Assembly (NCBI GenBank): GCA_021735105.1
Contig: JAIPHS010000031.1
Coordinates: forward strand, 1 to 9,143
Length of the DNA stretch: 9,143 nt
Direction: 5' to 3'
Origin: Candidatus Omnitrophota bacterium
Lineage (GTDB): Bacteria; Omnitrophota; Gorgyraeia; Duberdicusellales; 4484-171
A program made the translations under genes and the position numbers. Below are positions 4,854-9,143 of the stretch, piece by piece (position 1 is the stretch's first letter; each line of letters opens with the position of its first letter). The notes beneath the pieces are model-generated. The model was not told the DNA's origin. It was given only the letters and a program-made list of their open reading frames with translations, and did not search any database.

Positions 4854-6758
4854 CTAAATTATTGAATTTATTTTTTCCTTCAAGAATTTTGCATTATACT
4901 CCAGTCCTAATGAAAAATCCATCTGAATCCGGAAAAACCGCGCATTGGCAAAAGCTGACTTTAATATTTTCTTCTCTGAAATAAAATCATTATTTAAAGC
5001 TAAGCTATATAATGAGAAAAATGCAGGGTATTTTTGCAGCTCCCCAGATAACCTACTTAAATCAACTGATTTCTGAACCGCTTCATCTAAAGAGATAGGA
5101 ATAAGATTATTACTTGAAGCTGATTCAATAAAAAAAACCAAATTTATTAAACTCTCCTCAACCATTTTTTCATTAGGCAAAAGATAAAATTTCTTTTCAG
5201 GATTGTTCTTGTTTTTATGCAAGCGGATTTGTTCATAACAAGAATATACTTTATTTTCTCCAACTAAAATCAAATTATCAGATAATAAAAATGCTTCTTT
5301 GCTATTCATTAAAGACAATGCACAACTGGTTTTTCCCACACCATCTAACCCAGAAAAAATAATTCCTTTGTTTTTATATCGAATTGCAGAAGCATGTAAC
5401 ACAGTAAAATTGTTTTTTTTATGAAAATAATAAAATAAAGGATAGTACACTACCTTTAAGGTTAACTGATAAAAATATTCTTTTTGTTTAATACCTCTGG
5501 TTAAAAAAGAAAATTTATTTTTGTAAAAACGCGAACGAACTATGGCTTTACTTTTAATTATATTCTTTTTTTCCTGCCAACCAAAAAAAATCTTTTCCTT
5601 TTCCTTAAAGACTGTTGCAGCCATCTTATCTGAAACATAAGTATTAGCCCCCACACGAGGGCACTTCTTTGAAACATAATTATATATACGCTGTTTCCAA
5701 TATTTGTGTTCCCAAAAGATATCAATAAAAATTTTACATTTATCTAATTCAAGATTAACAGATAATGGGGCAAAATATTCTTTTAAAAACAAATAATAAG
5801 CATTACTATTAGTTTTTAAACAAATAGGAGTATTTAAAAATGAGATAATTATTTTTTTTATTTTTTTATCTCTCCGTAAAGTTTTAAAAATTTTTCCTAT
5901 AATTTCTATTTTATAAGGTTTTTCCTTAAGTGTTTTCCAAAAATACTTTCTAGCTAACTTTTTATTTCCCAATGCTAGCCAATCTTTACCCATCCTCCAA
6001 GTAAATCTATATATACTCCAATTATCATTAGATAACCACTTTATATGTTTTTGCCAAAAATGCTCCTTGCACCTCATTACTCTAACAGTAAGCCTGCTTA
6101 AAGACTGCGCTTGATGGTATTTTATAGATAAAAAACTATTTAGAAAATAAATATTAAAGTTTCTGGCAACTCTGACAAAAAAATCAACATCTTCCCAATT
6201 CCTCATAGCTTCATCAAAAAAACCAACCTTAGACACAACATCCTTAGGTAAGATCCAAAAAGAAGGAAAAGGGCTTACAATCTTGGTAGGAAAGATATTT
6301 TTTTTTCTCTGTTTATTTCCGTAAACATTACCAGAAAGCTTTGGAGTCTTAAAAATGCTGCTCTTTTGTCCATTCTTAAAATCCCATCCATTTGTATAAA
6401 TTAAACCGATATTTAAATCACTATTGTTTTTAAAAACTTCTAAAGACAATTTTAACTTATCAGGAAGCCATTGGTCATCAGAATCTAGAAAAGCGATATA
6501 GCCACCACGAGATTCTTTTATTCCCGCATTACGAGCCGCAGCTACCCCTTTATTTTCAGAAAGCCTAATATATTTTATTCTTTTATCTTTATTCTTTTCT
6601 TTAGATAGTAATTCAGCTGTATTATCATCTGAGCCATCATCTACTATAATCAACTCTAAATTGCTATGGGTTTGCTTTAGCACGCTTTCTATAGCCCTAG
6701 ATAGAGTACCGGCTCTATTATATGTGGGAATAATTACCGAAACTAGTTTAGACTGCAT
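4854..6758 (-). CDS. GT2 glycosyltransferase fused to an HPr-kinase-like P-loop domain, 634 residues
   Basis: Residues 1 to about 220 are a GT2, GT-A fold glycosyltransferase: SVIIPTYNRAGTL (7-19), VDDGSDDNT (39-47), NAGIKESRG (77-85), LDSDD (91-95) and the acidic WEDVDFF (188-194). A lysine- and aromatic-rich middle section (about 225-440) has no motif I recognise. Residues about 440 to 634 resemble HPr kinase/phosphorylase-like domains: LHASAIRYKNKGIIFSG leads into the Walker A loop GLDGVGKTS (470-478, Lys476), followed by LLSDNLILV (491-499, Asp494) at the metal and catalytic aspartate position and by an IRL strand. Such kinase domains occur in bacteria without a PTS, where they phosphorylate other targets, for example peptides in lasso-peptide loci. 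Fusion to a glycosyltransferase suggests a carbohydrate or carrier substrate, which is inference. The start overlaps the ligase stop by 11 bases and has an AAGG site six bases away. The gene is one of the most AT-rich in the window (11 G/C in 5821-5880). No frameshift is seen. Confidence 0.87.
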   Translation of the reverse strand: MQSKLVSVIIPTYNRAGTLSRAIESVLKQTHSNLELIIVDDGSDDNTAELLSKEKNKDKRIKYIRLSENKGVAAARNAGIKESRGGYIAFLDSDDQWLPDKLKLSLEVFKNNSDLNIGLIYTNGWDFKNGQKSSIFKTPKLSGNVYGNKQRKKNIFPTKIVSPFPSFWILPKDVVSKVGFFDEAMRNWEDVDFFVRVARNFNIYFLNSFLSIKYHQAQSLSRLTVRVMRCKEHFWQKHIKWLSNDNWSIYRFTWRMGKDWLALGNKKLARKYFWKTLKEKPYKIEIIGKIFKTLRRDKKIKKIIISFLNTPICLKTNSNAYYLFLKEYFAPLSVNLELDKCKIFIDIFWEHKYWKQRIYNYVSKKCPRVGANTYVSDKMAATVFKEKEKIFFGWQEKKNIIKSKAIVRSRFYKNKFSFLTRGIKQKEYFYQLTLKVVYYPLFYYFHKKNNFTVLHASAIRYKNKGIIFSGLDGVGKTSCALSLMNSKEAFLLSDNLILVGENKVYSCYEQIRLHKNKNNPEKKFYLLPNEKMVEESLINLVFFIESASSNNLIPISLDEAVQKSVDLSRLSGELQKYPAFFSLYSLALNNDFISEKKILKSAFANARFFRIQMDFSLGLEYNAKFLKEKINSII

Positions 6759-7935
6759 CTTTAACCTTATCTATTTTTTTAGTTTTAAATACCTGTGTTC
6801 CCGCGCCCAATAATAACCAAAATATTACCGGAGCGGCAATTCCGACAAGGATTACACTCATAAAAAACTCCGATACGAAAACAGCAAGAAACATAATCAT
6901 AAAAGAGATATTATACGCATCCGGATCTTTTTTAACCGCTCTGTAACCCTGACAAAAAAACAAAGCTAAAATCCAAAGCAGGCTTAAAAGCCCTAAAATA
7001 CCCACCTCTGCCAATACTTCTAAATAAGTATTATGCGCATGCGAGTGCTTGCGGGCGCCTTTGGCCTGATCCGGATAGTAATCTTGCATTAAGCCGCCGT
7101 AGCTTCCCGGTCCTGCCCCGAATACCGGATACTCTTTAAATATATTTATCGCTGATGCCGCCATCTGAAGCCTAACTTTAATACTGCTATCGTTGTCAAC
7201 TCTCATAATCCTTTCTCTGGTAAAATTAACAGAGCCGATCAAAACAATAACTAATAAACTTAATCCAAATAAATAACCTCTCTTTTTACTACATAGAATA
7301 ATCGTAATAATAAATCCCGCTATCAACCCTAACCATACCCCTCTGGAACCATGAAAGATAAATGCTGCAAATACAGGTACCGCCGCAACAAAAGAAATAA
7401 GCTTCAGCTTAAGCGAAGAATGGAAAATCATAAACCCAATGAAAAAAGGTAATGTATATAAAAAGTAGGTTCCATAGATAGGCGCGCCGAAACTGGTAAG
7501 GAGCCGTCTAAGCGGGCCGCCTGAAAACAAATCAATCAATCCGCCCACACTTACAAGCACCGCTCCAACCGATAAAGAAAGAATAATAATTTTCAGCGCA
7601 AACCTTCTTTTGCCAATAAAAGCTCCCACAAAAAATATAAAAAAATAAATTATATATCTGTTAAAAAAAACTTTCTGTGACTCATAGGCAGATAGGCCAA
7701 AAATGGTAGCTAAACCTGCAACAGCTAAAAAACAATATATCGCTTTATTAAGAGATGTGAATTCAAAAAAATTTTTAAAAAAAGGCTTACTCCTATCACA
7801 AGCCCTTGATAAAATAAAAGCCCCGATAGCTATCAGGGAACAAACTTTCGCTACCTTGGTACTATAGATTCCTGCCGCTAAAAAAACAGCACAACTGGAT
7901 AATAAAATCCAATTTAAATATTTTACAAATACCAT
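6748..7935 (-). CDS. O-antigen ligase / polymerase (Wzy_C family), 395 residues
   Basis: A polytopic inner-membrane protein with about eleven or twelve hydrophobic segments, for example about 5-24, 30-46, 64-80, 91-108, 113-134, 152-172, 178-196, 199-215, 221-236, 309-329, 345-362 and 364-380. A large polar loop (about 237-308) faces the periplasm and carries the family's functional residues: HNTYLEVLAEVGILG (301-315) with His301, and Arg255 in KVRLQM. FHGSRGVWLGL (194-204) is the other signature with Arg198. WaaL enzymes transfer undecaprenyl-linked O-antigen to lipid A-core; Wzy polymerases of the same family extend repeat units. Sequence alone does not separate these. Company with core-type GT9 and WaaE-like genes favours ligase. 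The gene starts 9 bases after the dehydratase stop, with a modest AGGT-type site overlapping its end. It ends in an 11-base overlap with the GT2-kinase gene. Confidence 0.9.
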   Translation of the reverse strand: MVFVKYLNWILLSSCAVFLAAGIYSTKVAKVCSLIAIGAFILSRACDRSKPFFKNFFEFTSLNKAIYCFLAVAGLATIFGLSAYESQKVFFNRYIIYFFIFFVGAFIGKRRFALKIIILSLSVGAVLVSVGGLIDLFSGGPLRRLLTSFGAPIYGTYFLYTLPFFIGFMIFHSSLKLKLISFVAAVPVFAAFIFHGSRGVWLGLIAGFIITIILCSKKRGYLFGLSLLVIVLIGSVNFTRERIMRVDNDSSIKVRLQMAASAINIFKEYPVFGAGPGSYGGLMQDYYPDQAKGARKHSHAHNTYLEVLAEVGILGLLSLLWILALFFCQGYRAVKKDPDAYNISFMIMFLAVFVSEFFMSVILVGIAAPVIFWLLLGAGTQVFKTKKIDKVKDAV

Positions 7936-7944
7936 TTCTTTACT

Positions 7945-9143
7945 TTACCTCTTGTAGTCAGGGATCATTTCTTTCAATTTTTCGATAATCCGGCCATTAT
8001 CCATGAGAGTAGCTAAACGTTCAAGTTTCTTGATTTCACGGCGCAGCTGGCCCTGGTTAAAATTATCAGGCTGGGCTATGTAAATTTTATCGTGCTTGGT
8101 AATCTGGTCGTGTTCTTTATCAAGCAGTATCTCCTCATACATCTTCTCACCCGGCCGAAGCCCGATATATTCTATCTTTATATCAATATCCGGCTTAAGC
8201 CCGGAAAGAATTATTAAATTTTTAGCTAAATCAACTATCTTTATCTGTTCTCCCATATCTAACACAAAAACTTCACCGCCTTTACCCAGCGCAGACGCCT
8301 GTAAAACCAGCAAGGATGCTTCCCGCGCAGTCATAAAATACCTCTTTACCTTAGGATCAGTTATTGTTACCGGGTCACGTTGTTCAATTTGCTTTTTAAA
8401 AAGTGGGACAACGCTTCCACTTGAACCAATAACATTACCGAATCGAACTGCCATAAACTTTGTTTTTGCCCTTTTTGCCTTAGATTGAACGATCATCTCT
8501 GCCAGGCGCTTGGAAGCTCCCATAACCGAAGTAGGCCTTACCGCCTTATCAGTTGAAATCATCACAAAGCTTTCAACCTGATAGTGTTCGGCAGCATACA
8601 TCAAGTTTCTGGTTCCGATAACGTTATTTTTAACTGCTGCCGCCGGATTATCCTCTAAAAGCGGCACATGTTTGTGGGCTGCTGAATGAAAAATTATCTG
8701 GGGCCGGTAGCGGGAAAAAGTACTTTTTAACAAGCCGATATCTTTAATATCCCCGATTATAGTAACGTATTTTAATCCGGGAAAAGACTGGTTTAACTCT
8801 TGTTGGAGGTAGTAAGTATTATTTTCATCGTGATCATAAAGTACAATTAATTGCGGGTAAAAACCAGCTGCCTGGCGGCAAAGCTCAGAGCCGATAGAAC
8901 CTGCCGCACCGGTTATCAAAACAGTTTTATTATGAATAAAAGAACTGATATCTTTTGTGTCTATTGAAACCGGCTTTCTGTCGAGCAAATCCTCAGGGCT
9001 GACATCCCTTATATCATTTACGGTAACTTCACCTGAGATAATTTTATTTAACACCGGTAAAATTTTTATCCTGGCTTGAGTTTTTTCACATTTTGCAATG
9101 ATATCCCTGATCATCTGGCCGCTGGCAGAAGGAATACTGATGA
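7945..9143 (-). CDS. Long-form nucleotide-sugar 4,6-dehydratase (WbpM/CapD/FlaA1 family), 5' end outside window
   Basis: The reading frame is open to the right edge. Before the methionine at 9114-9112 it encodes ISIPSASGQ, which with MIRDIIAKCEKTQARIKILP matches the linker domain of long-form dehydratases. The methionine at 9114 is therefore internal, and a membrane-anchored N-terminal part lies outside the window. Numbering from that methionine, the visible catalytic domain has the NAD(P)-binding TGAAGSIGSE (68-77), HSAAHKHVPL (143-152), STDKAVRPTSVMGASK (187-202), RFGNVIGSSGS (224-234) and LRPGEKMYEE (319-328). The active site is Ser-Met-Lys, with Met198 where short-chain relatives have Tyr; this is typical of WbpM. 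WbpM-type enzymes convert UDP-GlcNAc to the 4-keto-6-deoxy sugar, the entry to quinovosamine- and fucosamine-type residues. Base composition is higher in GC than downstream genes (25 G/C in 8701-8760). As the first gene visible in the operon, it supplies an activated sugar for the transferases. Confidence 0.93.
   Translation of the reverse strand, partial: ISIPSASGQMIRDIIAKCEKTQARIKILPVLNKIISGEVTVNDIRDVSPEDLLDRKPVSIDTKDISSFIHNKTVLITGAAGSIGSELCRQAAGFYPQLIVLYDHDENNTYYLQQELNQSFPGLKYVTIIGDIKDIGLLKSTFSRYRPQIIFHSAAHKHVPLLEDNPAAAVKNNVIGTRNLMYAAEHYQVESFVMISTDKAVRPTSVMGASKRLAEMIVQSKAKRAKTKFMAVRFGNVIGSSGSVVPLFKKQIEQRDPVTITDPKVKRYFMTAREASLLVLQASALGKGGEVFVLDMGEQIKIVDLAKNLIILSGLKPDIDIKIEYIGLRPGEKMYEEILLDKEHDQITKHDKIYIAQPDNFNQGQLRREIKKLERLATLMDNGRIIEKLKEMIPDYKR

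Noticed and set aside
3258..6758. A lasso-peptide biosynthesis locus
   Set aside because: No precursor peptide, asparagine-synthetase-like cyclase or leader protease is visible; only the kinase and nucleotidyltransferase pairing is shared.
8096..8488. Plus-strand open frame of 130 codons
   Set aside because: It is the serine-rich antisense shadow of the conserved dehydratase catalytic domain.

Overview
The window is a stretch of a surface-polysaccharide (lipopolysaccharide or O-antigen type) biosynthesis cluster. Nine adjacent genes lie on the minus strand, so transcription runs from high to low coordinates. A tenth, partial gene for a mobile-element enzyme, also on the minus strand, is cut by the left edge. 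Heptosyltransferase-like family 9 glycosyltransferases, a WaaE-like core glycosyltransferase and an O-antigen ligase/polymerase point to a Gram-negative bacterium with an LPS-like outer layer. The AT-rich genes, this glycosyltransferase repertoire and the uncharacterised accessory proteins remind me of candidate-phylum genomes such as Omnitrophota, but nothing in the window proves the taxon.

Layout in transcription order: (1) a long-form nucleotide-sugar 4,6-dehydratase of the WbpM/CapD/FlaA1 family, whose 5' part lies beyond the right edge (7945-9143); (2) a polytopic Wzy_C-family O-antigen ligase/polymerase (6748-7935); (3) a 634-residue fusion of a GT2 glycosyltransferase with an HPr-kinase-like P-loop kinase domain (4854-6758); (4) a 71-residue unknown protein (4628-4843); (5) a small nucleotidyltransferase-like protein (3999-4631); (6) a 246-residue unknown protein whose N-terminus resembles protein 4 and whose C-terminus resembles a degenerate ParB/sulfiredoxin-type domain (3258-3998); (7) a WaaE-like GT2 (2494-3285); (8) and (9) two GT9 heptosyltransferase-like enzymes (1422-2510, 232-1380). 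Most junctions overlap or nearly abut, as in one operon; its promoter must lie upstream of the dehydratase, outside the window.

The dehydratase would make a deoxy-amino sugar nucleotide, the GT2 and GT9 enzymes would build the core and repeat unit, and the ligase would join or polymerise the glycan. Genes 3 to 6 are the unusual part. A kinase-like domain, a nucleotidyltransferase-like protein and two proteins sharing an unnamed small domain sit together inside an otherwise ordinary glycan locus. My inference is a phosphate- or nucleotidyl-based modification of the glycan or its carrier.

The left 260 bases are different in kind. Positions 1-91 encode the first 30 residues of a REP-associated tyrosine transposase (RAYT, Y1/IS200-like), cut off by the window edge. 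Its start codon lies in an inverted repeat whose loop holds the ribosome binding site. A REP-like palindrome at 240-256 lies inside the 3' end of the last glycosyltransferase gene and supplies its last residues, suggesting that a REP/RAYT element landed at the end of the operon.
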